From assembly GCF_003050615.1 (NCBI RefSeq), contig NZ_NWBU01000004.1, positions 248,001 through 312,000 on the forward strand: 64,000 nucleotides of DNA, read 5' to 3'. The position numbers were made by a program, and so were the translations under genes. Shown here piece by piece: positions 15,844-25,054 of this stretch. The notes under the pieces were generated by a model. The model saw nothing but the letters and a program-made list of their open reading frames with translations. It did not search any database and was not told the origin of the DNA. Each line of letters opens with the position of its first letter. The first letter of the stretch is position 1. The DNA is from Sphingomonas oleivorans. GTDB lineage: Bacteria > Pseudomonadota > Alphaproteobacteria > Sphingomonadales > Sphingomonadaceae.

Positions 15844-17328
15844 ATGGCTGACAGACCCATATTGACCACCAGCGCCGGCGCGCCGATCGGCGACAATCAG
15901 AATGCGCTCAGCGCCGGCGCGCGCGGGCCGCTGCTGCTGCAGGACTATCAGCTCATCGAAAAGCTCGCGCATCAGAATCGCGAGCGCATTCCCGAGCGCG
16001 TGGTCCATGCCAAGGGCTGGGGTGCCTTCGGCACCTTCACCGTCACGCACGACATCAGCCGCTACACCAACGCCAAGATCTTCTCGGCCGTCGGCAAGCA
16101 GACCGATCTGCTGCTGCGCTTCTCGACCGTCGCCGGCGAGCAGGGTGCTGCCGATGCCGAGCGCGACGTGCGCGGCTTCGCGCTGAAATTCTATACGGAG
16201 GACGGCAATTGGGATCTGGTCGGCAACAACACGCCGGTCTTCTTCATCCGCGATCCCTATAAATTCCCGGATTTCATCCGCACGCAGAAGCGCCATCCCA
16301 GGACCAACCTGCGCTCGGCCACCGCCATGTGGGATTTCTGGTCACTGTCGCCCGAATCGCTCCATCAGGTGACGATCCTCTTCTCGGATCGCGGCCTGCC
16401 GGTCGCCCCGCAATATATGAACGGCTATGGCTCCCACAGCTATTCCTTCTGGAATGATGCGGGCGAGCGCTATTGGGTGAAGTTCCACTTCAAGACGCAG
16501 CAGGGCCACCGCGTCCACAGCAATGAGGAAGCCGCCGAGGTGATCGGCCGGAGCCGCGAATCCTATCAGGAGGCGCTCTACGGCGCGATCGATCGGGGCG
16601 AATTCCCGAAATGGACGGTCTATGTCCAGATCATGCCCGAGGCGGATGCGGACAAGACGCCCTATGATCCGTTCGATCTCACGAAGGTCTGGCCGCATGG
16701 CGATTATCCGCTGATCGAGGTGGGCGAGATCGTGCTCGACCGCAATCCGGACAATTATTTCGCGGAGGTCGAGCAGGCCGCCTTCTCGCCATCCAACATC
16801 GTCAAGGGGATCAGCTTCTCGCCGGACCGGGTGCTCCAGGCGCGGATCTTCGCCTATGCCGACGCGCATCGCCACCGGCTCGGCACCCATTATGAGGCGC
16901 TGCCGGTGAACCAGCCGAAATGCCCGGTGCATCATTATCACAAGGATGGGCAGATGCGCTTCTTCGGGACGGCGCACGGAAATGCCGACGCCTATTATGA
17001 GCCCAACAGCTTCGGCGGGCCGGTGGAGGACCCCTCCTATCGCGAGCCGCCGCTGAACCTGTCCGGCCCGGCGCGGCGCTACGATCATCGCGACGGCAAT
17101 GACGATTACAGCCAGCCGCGCGCGCTGTTCAGCCTGTTCGACGCGGGCGAAAAGGCACGGCTTTTCGCCAATCTGGCGGCGGCGATGCAGGGCGTTCCAC
17201 AGTTCATCGTCGATCGCCAGCTCGGCCATTTCGAGAAGATCGCGCCCGAATATGCGGCCGGCGTGCGCGATGCGCTCGCCCGCCTCGCCGGATCGGCCGA
17301 GGAAGCCGCGCTCGAGCCGGCGGAATAA
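15844..17328 (+). CDS. Heme catalase, monofunctional (small subunit)
   Basis: The 494-residue protein is a clade-3-type small-subunit catalase that dismutates hydrogen peroxide. The active-site block [18 protein letters not shown] is near residue 48 with the distal His; the proximal heme motif [14 protein letters not shown] is near 337, with the heme Tyr. An NADPH-pocket-like region is present. It is followed by a clear intrinsic terminator, so it is probably a single-gene transcript; 99 bases upstream hold its promoter. katA/katE naming is not settled by sequence. Confidence 0.95.
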   Translation: MADRPILTTSAGAPIGDNQNALSAGARGPLLLQDYQLIEKLAHQNRERIPERVVHAKGWGAFGTFTVTHDISRYTNAKIFSAVGKQTDLLLRFSTVAGEQGAADAERDVRGFALKFYTEDGNWDLVGNNTPVFFIRDPYKFPDFIRTQKRHPRTNLRSATAMWDFWSLSPESLHQVTILFSDRGLPVAPQYMNGYGSHSYSFWNDAGERYWVKFHFKTQQGHRVHSNEEAAEVIGRSRESYQEALYGAIDRGEFPKWTVYVQIMPEADADKTPYDPFDLTKVWPHGDYPLIEVGEIVLDRNPDNYFAEVEQAAFSPSNIVKGISFSPDRVLQARIFAYADAHRHRLGTHYEALPVNQPKCPVHHYHKDGQMRFFGTAHGNADAYYEPNSFGGPVEDPSYREPPLNLSGPARRYDHRDGNDDYSQPRALFSLFDAGEKARLFANLAAAMQGVPQFIVDRQLGHFEKIAPEYAAGVRDALARLAGSAEEAALEPAE

Positions 17329-17348
17329 TCGCCCGCCGATAAGGGAAA

Positions 17349-17380
17349 GGGCCGCGGTGGCATCCCACCGCGGCCCTTTT
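17349..17380 (+). terminator. Intrinsic terminator after the catalase gene
   Basis: Twelve-base perfect arms (gggccgcggtgg and ccaccgcggccc) around catc are followed by tttt. It lies 20 bases past the catalase stop and separates it from the opposing small gene. Confidence 0.85.
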
Positions 17381-17399
17381 CATTCCGCCGATATGGCGG

Positions 17400-17609
17400 T
17401 CAGGAGCGTCCAGTCATCGTCCGCCGCTCCTTGTGCCGGTCATAGGCTTTCTTGGCGACATAGCCGCCACCCAGGATCAGCCCCAGCGGCCCCAGCCGGC
17501 GCAGCGCGCCCGCCGCCGCCACGCCGATCAGCGCGCCCTTGACGCCGCCCCGCCCGTCCCGCCGATCAATCTCGCGCCCGACCGCTGCACCGATAAGCTT
17601 CCCGATCAT
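17400..17609 (-). CDS. Small basic glycine-rich protein (conserved hypothetical)
   Basis: The 69-residue product starts at 17609, preceded by a strong Shine-Dalgarno (aaagggagg). It reads MIGKLIGAAVGREIDRRDGR, then a Gly/Ala membrane-like stretch (ALIGVAAAGALRRLGPLGLILGGG) and a basic end. This glycine-zipper-like pattern is seen in small envelope proteins of sphingomonads, but I cannot name it. It lies 82 bases downstream of fumC on the same strand. The upstream in-frame extension lacks a good start signal. Confidence 0.6.
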   Translation of the reverse strand: MIGKLIGAAVGREIDRRDGRGGVKGALIGVAAAGALRRLGPLGLILGGGYVAKKAYDRHKERRTMTGRS

Positions 17610-17691
17610 GTAAAGCCTCCCTTTAAACCTTGCCTGCAATTAGCGCCGGATGGGAACCGACGGTTCCACGGCCCGCCGCAGCTTCCGCCCG

Positions 17692-19080
17692 TCACCGCCC
17701 GAGCATCGCCTCCGGCCGCACCACCCGGTCGAACGTCTCCTCGTCCACCAGCTCCAACACCAGCCCCGCCTCGCGCAGCGACAGGCCATGATGATGCGCA
17801 TATTTGGCGATCTTCGCGGCATTGTCATAGCCGATCTCGGGCGCGAGCGCGGTGACGAGCATCAGCGAGCGTTCGAGCAGCTCCTCGATCCGCTTCCGAT
17901 CCGGCTCCAGCCCATCGAGCGCGCGCAGGCCGAAACTTTCCATGCCCACACTCAAGAGGTCGATCGATCGCAACATGTTCGCGCCGATCAGCGGCTTGAA
18001 CACGTTAAGCTCCATATGCCCCTGCAATCCGCCGATCGTGACGGCCTGGGCATTGCCCATCACCTGCGCCGCCACCATCGTCAGCATCTCGCACTGGGTG
18101 GGGTTCACCTTGCCCGGCATGATCGAGCTGCCCGGCTCATTTTCGGGCAGCTTCAGCTCGCCCAGGCCGCAGCGCGGGCCGGATCCGAGCAGGCGGATGT
18201 CGTTGGCGATCTTGGAAAGCGAAACCGCGATCACGTTGAGCACGCCCGAAAGCTCGACCAGCGTATCGTGCGTCGCCAGCGCCTCGAACTTGTTGGGCGC
18301 CGTCTCGAACGGAAGCCCGGTCAGCAGGGCGAGCTCCGCCGCCACGTCACGGTCGAATCCCTTGGGCGCGTTCAGCCCTGTGCCCACCGCCGTTCCGCCC
18401 TGCGCCAGCCGGTGAAGCCGGGGCAGCACCGCCTCGACCCGTGCGATGCCGTCCGCGATCTGATGGGCATAGCCCGAAAATTCCTGGCCCAGCGTCAGCG
18501 GCGTCGCATCCTGCAAATGGGTGCGGCCGATCTTGACGATATCGTCCCAGGCCGCCGCCTTCTCCGCCAGCCTTTCATTGAGCCGCCTAAGCGCGGGCCG
18601 CAACTGATCCGCCACCGCGCGCGCGGCCGCGACGTGCAGCGCCGTCGGGAAGCTGTCGTTGGAGGATTGGCCGCGATTGACATGATCGTTGGGATGGACC
18701 GGCGCCTTGCCGCCGCGCTCGCCCGTCAGCAGCTCATTGGCGCGCCCCGCAATCACCTCATTGGCGTTCATGTTGGATTGGGTGCCCGATCCCGTCTGCC
18801 AGATGACGAGCGGAAACTGGTCGTCATGCTTGCCCGCGACCACCTCGGCCGCCGCCGTCTCGATCGCCTTGGCAATCTCCGTCTCCAGCCCGTGGCGCCG
18901 GTTCACCCGCGCCGCCGCCTGCTTCACCAGTGCCAGCGCATGAACGATGCCGATCGGCATCCGCTCATTGGGGCCGAAGGGAAAATTCTCGATCGATCGC
19001 TGCGTCTGCGCGCCCCAATAGGCGCCGGCCGGCACGTCGATCGGGCCGAAACTATCGGATTCGGTGCGGAATTCGGCCAT
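17692..19080 (-). CDS. fumC: Fumarate hydratase, class II
   Basis: The 462-residue enzyme is the iron-independent, heat-stable fumarase, a homotetramer of the aspartase/fumarase superfamily. The signature [15 protein letters not shown] is near residue 316; the substrate loops [14 protein letters not shown] (near 97) and [15 protein letters not shown] (near 135) are intact, as is the [17 protein letters not shown] stretch near 186. Together with class I fumA at 475-1992 it gives two fumarases in 19 kb, one oxygen-sensitive and one robust. It reads away from sspB, and a small envelope-type gene follows it. Confidence 0.96.
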   Translation of the reverse strand: MAEFRTESDSFGPIDVPAGAYWGAQTQRSIENFPFGPNERMPIGIVHALALVKQAAARVNRRHGLETEIAKAIETAAAEVVAGKHDDQFPLVIWQTGSGTQSNMNANEVIAGRANELLTGERGGKAPVHPNDHVNRGQSSNDSFPTALHVAAARAVADQLRPALRRLNERLAEKAAAWDDIVKIGRTHLQDATPLTLGQEFSGYAHQIADGIARVEAVLPRLHRLAQGGTAVGTGLNAPKGFDRDVAAELALLTGLPFETAPNKFEALATHDTLVELSGVLNVIAVSLSKIANDIRLLGSGPRCGLGELKLPENEPGSSIMPGKVNPTQCEMLTMVAAQVMGNAQAVTIGGLQGHMELNVFKPLIGANMLRSIDLLSVGMESFGLRALDGLEPDRKRIEELLERSLMLVTALAPEIGYDNAAKIAKYAHHHGLSLREAGLVLELVDEETFDRVVRPEAMLGR

Positions 19081-19179
19081 CTCAGTCTCCCGTCATGCAA
19101 CGGGAAGCTGGCATCTCCCAGGCTTATTTCAAGTCCGCAACGGCCAGCCGGGCGCGCGCCCGCGATGATGAGAACGGGA

Positions 19180-19659
19180 TTATTTTTTCCGGGTGAAATC
19201 GACCGAGACGACGTTCGATCCATCCTCGATGGGCGTAGCGACCGGCGCGTCATTGCCTGCCGTGCCCGCCTCGGGCTCCTCATCCTCCTCCTGGGCGGAG
19301 AATTGCAGCGCGAAATTCACCGCCGGATCGACGAAGCGGGTGATCGCGGCGAAGGGGATGAACAGGCGCGAGCCGATCTGGTTGAAGCTCAGCCCCACCT
19401 CGAATCCCGTCGGGCTCACCTTCAGATCCCAGAAACGATGCTGGATGACGATCGTCATCTCGTCCGGGAAACGCTCCACCAGATGGCGCGGAATATCGAC
19501 GCCGGCGGCACCCGTCTTGAAGGTGATGTAGAAATGATGGTCGCCGGGCAGGCCGCCATTCTTCTCGATCTCGCCCAGCACGCGGCCGACGACGGCACGC
19601 AATGCCTCCTGGACGATTTCGTCATAGGGAATCAGGCTGTCGGGCGTGGTATCGCTCAT
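19180..19659 (-). CDS. sspB: SspB-family ClpXP proteolysis adaptor
   Basis: The 159-residue protein is an alphaproteobacterial SspB, the adaptor that delivers ssrA-tagged (and some other) substrates to ClpXP. The substrate-binding domain (about 10-120) has [15 protein letters not shown] near 43 and [14 protein letters not shown] near 68. An acidic linker ([12 protein letters not shown]) leads to a short C-terminal ClpX-docking peptide near [11 protein letters not shown], with the VVSVDF-type XB motif. Alphaproteobacterial SspB proteins lack close similarity to E. coli SspB but share this layout. It is divergent from hisB. Confidence 0.88.
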   Translation of the reverse strand: MSDTTPDSLIPYDEIVQEALRAVVGRVLGEIEKNGGLPGDHHFYITFKTGAAGVDIPRHLVERFPDEMTIVIQHRFWDLKVSPTGFEVGLSFNQIGSRLFIPFAAITRFVDPAVNFALQFSAQEEDEEPEAGTAGNDAPVATPIEDGSNVVSVDFTRKK

Positions 19660-19735
19660 GCCCCTTCAAGTGGACGCATGGCACTGGCGGGTCAAGACGT
19701 TGCGAGTCCGTGGGACCACGCTATACGCGGCGACC

Positions 19736-20332
19736 ATGCGCACGGCCACGATTCACCGCAAGACGAGCGAGACCGAGATCGACGTCGAGATCAATCTCGA
19801 CGGTATGGGCGTCTATGAGGTCTCGACGGGCATCGGCTTCCTCGATCATATGCTCGAGCAGCTTTCGCGCCATTCGCTGATCGACATCAGGCTGAAGGCG
19901 ATCGGCGATCTTCACATCGATACCCATCACACCGCCGAGGACAGTGCCATCGCGCTTGGCGAGGCGGTTCGCCAGGCGCTCGGCGACCGGCGCGGAATCG
20001 CCCGCTTCGGCCATGCCTATGCGCCGATGGACGAGACGCTGAGCCGCATCGCGATCGACATTTCCGGCCGCCCTTATCTGGTGTGGAAATCCGCCTTCAC
20101 CCAGCCCAAGCTCGGCGATCTGGATACGGAGCTGATCGAACATTGGTTCCTGAGCTTCGCGGGCGCGGTCGGCATGACGCTGCATGTCGAGACGCTCTAC
20201 GGCCGCAATAATCACCATATCGCCGAAAGCCTCTTCAAGGGCGCCGCGCGCGCGCTGCGCACCGCGATCGAGATCGATCCGCGCAAGGCCGATGCCGTGC
20301 CCTCCACCAAGGGCACGTTGGGGGGCGTCTGA
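19736..20332 (+). CDS. hisB: Imidazoleglycerol-phosphate dehydratase
   Basis: The 198-residue monofunctional HisB (without the phosphatase half seen in enterics) carries out the sixth step of histidine synthesis. Manganese-binding motifs are visible: [13 protein letters not shown] near residue 37, [16 protein letters not shown] near 60, and a C-terminal [13 protein letters not shown] near 158. Start 19736 gives the family N-terminus [14 protein letters not shown]; the in-frame extension upstream overlaps sspB. It opens the block hisB-hisH-hisA-hisF-hisE-HIT, all in one direction with short gaps, so it is one probable operon. No hisG, hisD or hisI is here. Confidence 0.96.
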   Translation: MRTATIHRKTSETEIDVEINLDGMGVYEVSTGIGFLDHMLEQLSRHSLIDIRLKAIGDLHIDTHHTAEDSAIALGEAVRQALGDRRGIARFGHAYAPMDETLSRIAIDISGRPYLVWKSAFTQPKLGDLDTELIEHWFLSFAGAVGMTLHVETLYGRNNHHIAESLFKGAARALRTAIEIDPRKADAVPSTKGTLGGV

Positions 20333-20348
20333 TGCCCCGGGCCAGGCC

Positions 20349-20969
20349 ATGACCGACCGCGTCGCCCTGATCGATTATGGCGCCGGCAATCTGCGCTCGG
20401 TGGAAAATGCCCTGCGCGCGGCGGGCGCGGAGGATATCGACGTCACCGCCGATCCCGCGGCCCTGCTTGCCGCGGATCGGATCGTGCTTCCCGGCGTCGG
20501 CGCCTTCGCCAATTGCATGGGCGCGCTGTCGGCCATTCCGGGCATGGTCGATGCGCTCAACGAAGCAGTGCTGGCGGATGCCAAGCCCTTTCTCGGCATC
20601 TGCGTCGGCATGCAGCTAATGGCCGATTTCGGCGAGGAATTCGGCATCCACAAGGGCCTGGGCTGGATCGGCGGATCGGTCGCGCTCCTCCAGCCCCGCG
20701 ATACCGCGCTCAAGGTGCCGCATATGGGCTGGAACGATGTGACGCCCGCTCAGGAACATCCGCTGATCGTTCCCGGCGAGGCCTATTTCCTGCACAGTTT
20801 CGCCTTTTCGCCCGCCGATCCGGCGGATCTCCTCGCCGCAACCGATCATGGCGGTCCCGTCACCGCCGCGATCGGCCGGCACAATATGATCGGCGTCCAG
20901 TTCCATCCGGAGAAGAGCCAGGCCTATGGCCTCGCCTTCCTCGCCCGCTTCCTGGACTGGCGCCCTTGA
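20349..20969 (+). CDS. hisH: Imidazole glycerol phosphate synthase, glutaminase subunit
   Basis: The 206-residue class I glutamine amidotransferase forms the HisHF complex that makes imidazole glycerol phosphate and AICAR. The nucleophile motif GICVGMQLM is near residue 82 and the His/Glu motif GVQFHPEKS near 182. The N-terminus ALIDYGAGNLRSVENAL is typical. It starts 16 bases after hisB and is followed by a 103-base gap to hisA that shows nothing obvious. HisF is at 21801-22574. Confidence 0.97.
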   Translation: MTDRVALIDYGAGNLRSVENALRAAGAEDIDVTADPAALLAADRIVLPGVGAFANCMGALSAIPGMVDALNEAVLADAKPFLGICVGMQLMADFGEEFGIHKGLGWIGGSVALLQPRDTALKVPHMGWNDVTPAQEHPLIVPGEAYFLHSFAFSPADPADLLAATDHGGPVTAAIGRHNMIGVQFHPEKSQAYGLAFLARFLDWRP

Positions 20970-21072
20970 CCGCCCGCCATTCGCCCCGTGCCAAGCCGAG
21001 AATGGTCGCGGCCATCGGCATGCGGCTGTCATGGTTTCGCGCTATAGAAAAGGTTCAGGAAATCGTTACGGC

Positions 21073-21804
21073 ATGAGCATCATCGTCTTCCCCGCGATCG
21101 ACCTCAAGGGCGGCCAGGTCGTGCGCCTCGCCGAAGGGGATATGGATCGTGCCACCGTCTATGGCGAAAATCCCGCCGAACAGGCACGGATCTTCGCCGA
21201 TCAGGGCGCGGATCATCTCCATGTCGTCGATCTTGACGGCGCCTTCGCCGGCCAGTCGGTCAATGGCGGCGCTGTCGAGGCGATCGTCGCGGCCTTTCCC
21301 GGCAAGGTGCAGCTCGGCGGCGGCATCCGCGATCGCGGCGCGATCGATCGCTGGCTGTCGATCGGCGTCGAACGAGTCGTGATCGGCACGGCCGCGCTCG
21401 AAAATCCCGATCTGGTGCGGGAAGCGGCGCGCGACCTGCCGGGCCGCATCGTCGTCGCGGTCGATGCACGCGACGGCAAGGTCGCCACCCGCGGCTGGGC
21501 CGAAGTCTCCGAAGTCTCGGTCGTCGATCTCGCCAACCGCTTCCAGGATGCCGGCGTCGCCGCGCTGCTCTTCACCGATGTCGGCCGCGACGGCCTGCTC
21601 AGGGGTTGCAACGTCCATGCCACGCTCGATCTCGCGCGGCGCACCACCATCCCCGTGATCGCCAGCGGCGGCGTCGCCGATCTGGGCGACATATTGGCGC
21701 TCGCCCGCCATTTCACCGACGGGATCGAAGGCGTCATCACCGGCCGGGCCCTTTATGACGGCCGCCTCGACCTGCGCGAGGCGCTGGAAGTCGCCCGGGC
21801 ATGA
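21073..21804 (+). CDS. hisA: Phosphoribosylformimino-5-aminoimidazole carboxamide ribotide isomerase
   Basis: The 243-residue TIM-barrel HisA does the fourth step of histidine synthesis (ProFAR to PRFAR). The N-terminal catalytic Asp lies in [15 protein letters not shown]; the second catalytic Asp is in [10 protein letters not shown] near 168. The phosphate-binding GGGIR region is near 80. The start at 21073 follows an aggaaa Shine-Dalgarno; the longer in-frame ORF upstream overlaps hisH. It ends in an ATGA overlap with hisF (21801-21804). Confidence 0.96.
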   Translation: MSIIVFPAIDLKGGQVVRLAEGDMDRATVYGENPAEQARIFADQGADHLHVVDLDGAFAGQSVNGGAVEAIVAAFPGKVQLGGGIRDRGAIDRWLSIGVERVVIGTAALENPDLVREAARDLPGRIVVAVDARDGKVATRGWAEVSEVSVVDLANRFQDAGVAALLFTDVGRDGLLRGCNVHATLDLARRTTIPVIASGGVADLGDILALARHFTDGIEGVITGRALYDGRLDLREALEVARA

Positions 21805-22574
21805 GCGTCCGCGTCCGCGTCATCCCCTGCCTCGACGTGGCGGGCGGCCGCGTCGTCAAGGGCGTCAACTTCGTCGATCTGGCCGATGCCGGCGATCCGG
21901 TGGAACAGGCGCGGGTCTATGACGCGGCGGGCGCGGACGAGCTTTGCTTCCTCGACATCACCGCCAGCCATGAAGGGCGCGGCACCATCCTCGATGTCGT
22001 CGCGCGCACCGCCGCCGTCTGCTTCATGCCGCTCACCGTCGGCGGCGGCGTCCGCACGGTGGAGGATGCGCGCGCGCTGCTCCTCGCCGGTGCGGACAAG
22101 GTCGCGATCAATTCCGCCGCCGTGGCCCGGCCCGAGCTTGCCGCCGAGCTGGCCGACCGTTTCGGCGCGCAATGCGTCGTCGGCGCGATCGACGCGCGCA
22201 ACGTCGCCCCCGGCCGCTGGGAGATTTTCACCCATGGCGGCCGTCGCCCGACCGGCATCGACGCCATCGCCCATGCCCGCCGCCTGGCCGAGCTCGGCGC
22301 GGGCGAGCTCCTGGTGACGTCGATGGATCGGGACGGCACGCGCGGCGGCTATGATCTCGCGCTGACCCGCGCCATCGCCGATGCCGTGTCCGTGCCGGTG
22401 ATCGCCAGCGGCGGCGTAGGCGGGCTCGACGATCTGGTCGCGGGCGTGACGGAGGGGCATGCGAGCGCGGTGCTCGCCGCCTCCATCTTCCATTTCGGCA
22501 AATATAGCGTGGCGGAGGCGCATGCAGCGCTCGCCGCCGCGGGCCTTCCGGTTCGTCACCCGCAAGGCTATTGA
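21801..22574 (+). CDS. hisF: Imidazole glycerol phosphate synthase, cyclase subunit
   Basis: The 257-residue TIM-barrel cyclase pairs with HisH. Asp motifs are seen in [16 protein letters not shown] near residue 6 and [16 protein letters not shown] near 170; the glycine-rich phosphate motif GGGVRT near 81 and SGGVGG near 202 are present. The start overlaps the hisA stop (ATGA), which usually means coupled translation. hisE begins 8 bases after its stop. Confidence 0.97.
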   Translation: MSVRVRVIPCLDVAGGRVVKGVNFVDLADAGDPVEQARVYDAAGADELCFLDITASHEGRGTILDVVARTAAVCFMPLTVGGGVRTVEDARALLLAGADKVAINSAAVARPELAAELADRFGAQCVVGAIDARNVAPGRWEIFTHGGRRPTGIDAIAHARRLAELGAGELLVTSMDRDGTRGGYDLALTRAIADAVSVPVIASGGVGGLDDLVAGVTEGHASAVLAASIFHFGKYSVAEAHAALAAAGLPVRHPQGY

Positions 22575-22581
22575 TACGGGC

Positions 22582-22905
22582 ATGGCCAACACATTGACCC
22601 AGCTCGAACAGACGATCCTCAACCGCCGGGGCGCGGACCCGAGCATGTCCTATGTCGCCAGCCTCTTCGCCCGGGGCCGGCCAAAAATCGCCGAGAAGCT
22701 GGGCGAGGAAGCGGTCGAGACGGTGATCGCCTCGCTGAGCGGGGATCGCGGCGCGCTGGTCGGCGAGGCGGCGGACCTCCTCTTCCACCTTTGCGTGCTG
22801 CTCGCCGATGCCGACATCACCGTCGCCGACGTGCTGGCCGAGCTCGACCGGCGCGAAGGCATCTCCGGCATCGCGGAAAAGGCCGCCCGCAACCCGCAGG
22901 CCTGA
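22582..22905 (+). CDS. hisE: Phosphoribosyl-ATP pyrophosphatase
   Basis: The 107-residue stand-alone HisE is the second step of the pathway (PR-ATP to PR-AMP). The MazG-like helical motif KLGEEAVETVIA is at about residue 39 and GEAADLLFHLCVLLAD near 61. Separate HisE (not fused to HisI) is typical for alphaproteobacteria. It follows hisF by 7 bases and precedes the HIT gene by 38 bases. Confidence 0.95.
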   Translation: MANTLTQLEQTILNRRGADPSMSYVASLFARGRPKIAEKLGEEAVETVIASLSGDRGALVGEAADLLFHLCVLLADADITVADVLAELDRREGISGIAEKAARNPQA

Positions 22906-22943
22906 TTCCGCACGATATGGGGATGGAAGGAAAGGACCGAGCG

Positions 22944-23324
22944 ATGCCGATCGACGCCACTTTGCCCTATGACGAGACCAACATCTTCGCCCGCATCCTG
23001 CGCGGGGAAATCCCCGCGAAGACGGTCTATGAGGATGATTTCGCGCTCGCCTTCCACGACATCAATCCGCAGGCGCCGACGCACATATTGGTGATCCCCA
23101 AGGGCGCCTATGTCTCCTGGGACGATTTTTCCACGCATGCGCCCGATGCGGAGATTGCCGGCTTCATCCGCGCGGTCGGCCATGTCGCGCGCGAGGCGGG
23201 GCTGGTCGAGCCCGGATATCGCCTGCTCGCCAATATCGGCGGCCATGGCCATCAGGAGGTGCCTCACCTCCATGTCCATATCTTCGGCGGCCGCCCGCTC
23301 GGGCCGATGCTTGCCCGCGGCTGA
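22944..23324 (+). CDS. HIT-family nucleotide-binding protein
   Basis: The 126-residue histidine-triad protein is of the HINT/PKCI type. The triad HLHVHIFGGRPLGPM is near the C-terminus and the conserved FAFHDI-like run (FALAFHDINPQAPTHILVIPK) near residue 29. HIT proteins hydrolyse AMP-linked nucleotides; HINT proteins act on AMP-lysine or aminoacyl-AMP. It is linked to his genes in many alphaproteobacteria. ATG 22944 has aaggaaagga just upstream; an ATG 21 bases earlier is less likely. Confidence 0.92.
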   Translation: MPIDATLPYDETNIFARILRGEIPAKTVYEDDFALAFHDINPQAPTHILVIPKGAYVSWDDFSTHAPDAEIAGFIRAVGHVAREAGLVEPGYRLLANIGGHGHQEVPHLHVHIFGGRPLGPMLARG

Positions 23325-23436
23325 ACGCCGTCATCAAAACGTCGCTTATTCTATTGCGCGCCGCCGATCAGCCGCTAGGCTCCGAGCCCCATAATACAGG
23401 CAATCCCGTAAGGATGCCTGACAAGGGGAAAGCTAC

Positions 23437-24990
23437 ATGATTTTCTGGCGCGTCAAGCCGCTCGACGCCATTTTGGCCACTGCCGAGAAAAAATCGCTTC
23501 ACCGCTCGCTCGGTGCCTTCCAGCTCACCATGCTCGGCATCGGCGCCGTCATCGGCACCGGCATCTTCGTCCTGACGGCGGAAGCCGCGCAGAAGGCCGG
23601 GCCGGGGATGATCCTCAGCTTCGTCATCGCCGGCTTCGTCTGCGCGGTCGCCGCGCTTTGCTATGCCGAGATGGCGGCGATGGTGCCCGTCTCGGGCTCC
23701 GCCTACACCTATAGCTATGCGGTGATGGGGGAGCTTGTCGCCTGGATCGTCGGCTGGGCGCTGATCCTCGAATATGCGGTGGCGGCGGGCGCCGTCTCGG
23801 TCGGATGGTCCGGCTATATCGTCGGCCTGATCGAAAATGTGGCGGGGATAGACATACCGGACGCCTGGGTGCTCGGCCCGCTCAATGGCGGCATCATCAA
23901 TATTCCCGCCATGTTCGTGGCGCTCGTCATCACCTGGCTGCTCGTGCTCGGCACCAAGGAGAGCGCCTTCGTCAACGCGATCCTCGTCGCCATCAAGATC
24001 GTCGCGCTCACCGTCTTCGTCATCCTGTCCATCCCCGTGATGAACATGGAGAATTTCCAGCCCTTCGCGCCGCTCGGCATGGGCGGCATCTCGGCGGCGG
24101 CAGCGTCGATCTTCTTCGCCTATGTCGGCTTCGACGCGGTCTCGACCGCGGCCGAGGAAACCAAGAATCCCCAGCGCAACATGCCGATCGGCCTGATCGG
24201 CAGCCTCGCCATCTGCACCCTCTTCTACATGCTGGTCGCATCCGGCGTGATCGGATCGGTCGGCGCGCAGCCGCTGCTCGATGCCAACGGCGCCGGATTT
24301 TCGCCCGGCAGCGCGGAATTCGCCGCCGCCTGCAAGGCAAGCCCCGATAGCTATGTCGTCTGCTCGCGCGAGGCGCTGGCCTGGACGCTGCGCGAAATCG
24401 GCTGGCGCCAGATCGGCAATCTCATCGGCCTCGCCGCCGGCTTCGCGCTGCCGTCGGTCATCCTCATGATGATGTTCGGCCAGACGCGCATCTTCTTCGT
24501 GATGAGCCGCGACGGCCTGCTTCCGGCCTCGCTCTCGAAGGTTCATCCCAAATATCGCACGCCGCACGTCATCACCATCATCACCGGCATCTTCGTCGCG
24601 CTCTTCTCGGCGCTGTTCCCGGTGGGCGTGCTGGCGGACATCTCCAATTCGGGCACGCTCTTCGCCTTCGCCGCGGTGGCGCTCGGCGTGCTGATCCTGC
24701 GCAGCCGCGAGCCCGGCCGCGCCCGTCCGTTCCGCACGCCGGCCGTCTGGTTCGTCTCGCCGCTCGCGGCGGCGGGCTGCGTCTATCTCTTCTTCAGCCT
24801 GTCGCGCGAAACGCAGCTGATGTTCTTCGGCTGGGCCGCGATCGGCCTCGTCGTCTATTATCTCTATGGCTATCGCCGCAGCCAGCTCGCGCATGGCGTG
24901 ATCGAGGTGCCCGAGGAGGAGGCCGATATTCCGCCCGTTCCCGTCCCCCCGCTGCCTCACGCCCCCACGCCGGGCGGCAAGCAGGCCTGA
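23437..24990 (+). CDS. APC-family amino acid permease (cationic amino acid transporter type)
   Basis: The 517-residue, 12-14-helix permease is of the APC/CAT group (YfnA/CtrA-like). N-terminal motif MLGIGAVIGTGIFVLTAEAA near residue 29 and ALCYAEMAAMVPVSGSAYTY near 71 are the substrate-binding glycine and TM3 patterns. A long extracytoplasmic loop with a Cys pair (ACKASP, VVCSRE) lies near 290-310, which is unusual for the family. Substrate is probably an amino acid, but cannot be fixed. It has its own promoter region (about 110 bases) and an intrinsic terminator, so it is single-gene. Confidence 0.88.
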   Translation: MIFWRVKPLDAILATAEKKSLHRSLGAFQLTMLGIGAVIGTGIFVLTAEAAQKAGPGMILSFVIAGFVCAVAALCYAEMAAMVPVSGSAYTYSYAVMGELVAWIVGWALILEYAVAAGAVSVGWSGYIVGLIENVAGIDIPDAWVLGPLNGGIINIPAMFVALVITWLLVLGTKESAFVNAILVAIKIVALTVFVILSIPVMNMENFQPFAPLGMGGISAAAASIFFAYVGFDAVSTAAEETKNPQRNMPIGLIGSLAICTLFYMLVASGVIGSVGAQPLLDANGAGFSPGSAEFAAACKASPDSYVVCSREALAWTLREIGWRQIGNLIGLAAGFALPSVILMMMFGQTRIFFVMSRDGLLPASLSKVHPKYRTPHVITIITGIFVALFSALFPVGVLADISNSGTLFAFAAVALGVLILRSREPGRARPFRTPAVWFVSPLAAAGCVYLFFSLSRETQLMFFGWAAIGLVVYYLYGYRRSQLAHGVIEVPEEEADIPPVPVPPLPHAPTPGGKQA

Positions 24991-24997
24991 ACGAAAA

Positions 24998-25027
24998 AAG
25001 GGGCGCTTCCGATGGGAAGCGCCCCTT
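24998..25027. terminator. Bidirectional hairpin between the permease and the PfkB kinase
   Basis: Thirteen-base arms (aaggggcgcttcc and ggaagcgcccctt) surround gatg, with an A-run before (aaaaaa) and ttcttctt after. It lies between two convergent stops (24990 and 25055), so it can serve both. Confidence 0.85.
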
Positions 25028-25054
25028 CTTCTTGAACCCGCTGGCGTTGTGCCC

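Noticed and set aside
17650-19818. Plus-strand open frame of 722 codons across fumC and sspB
   Set aside because: It covers two real minus-strand genes and has the Arg/His/Asp-rich composition of a shadow.
20970-21072. Extra small gene between hisH and hisA
   Set aside because: The open frames there are extensions of neighbouring genes without ribosome sites; it is probably only a spacer.
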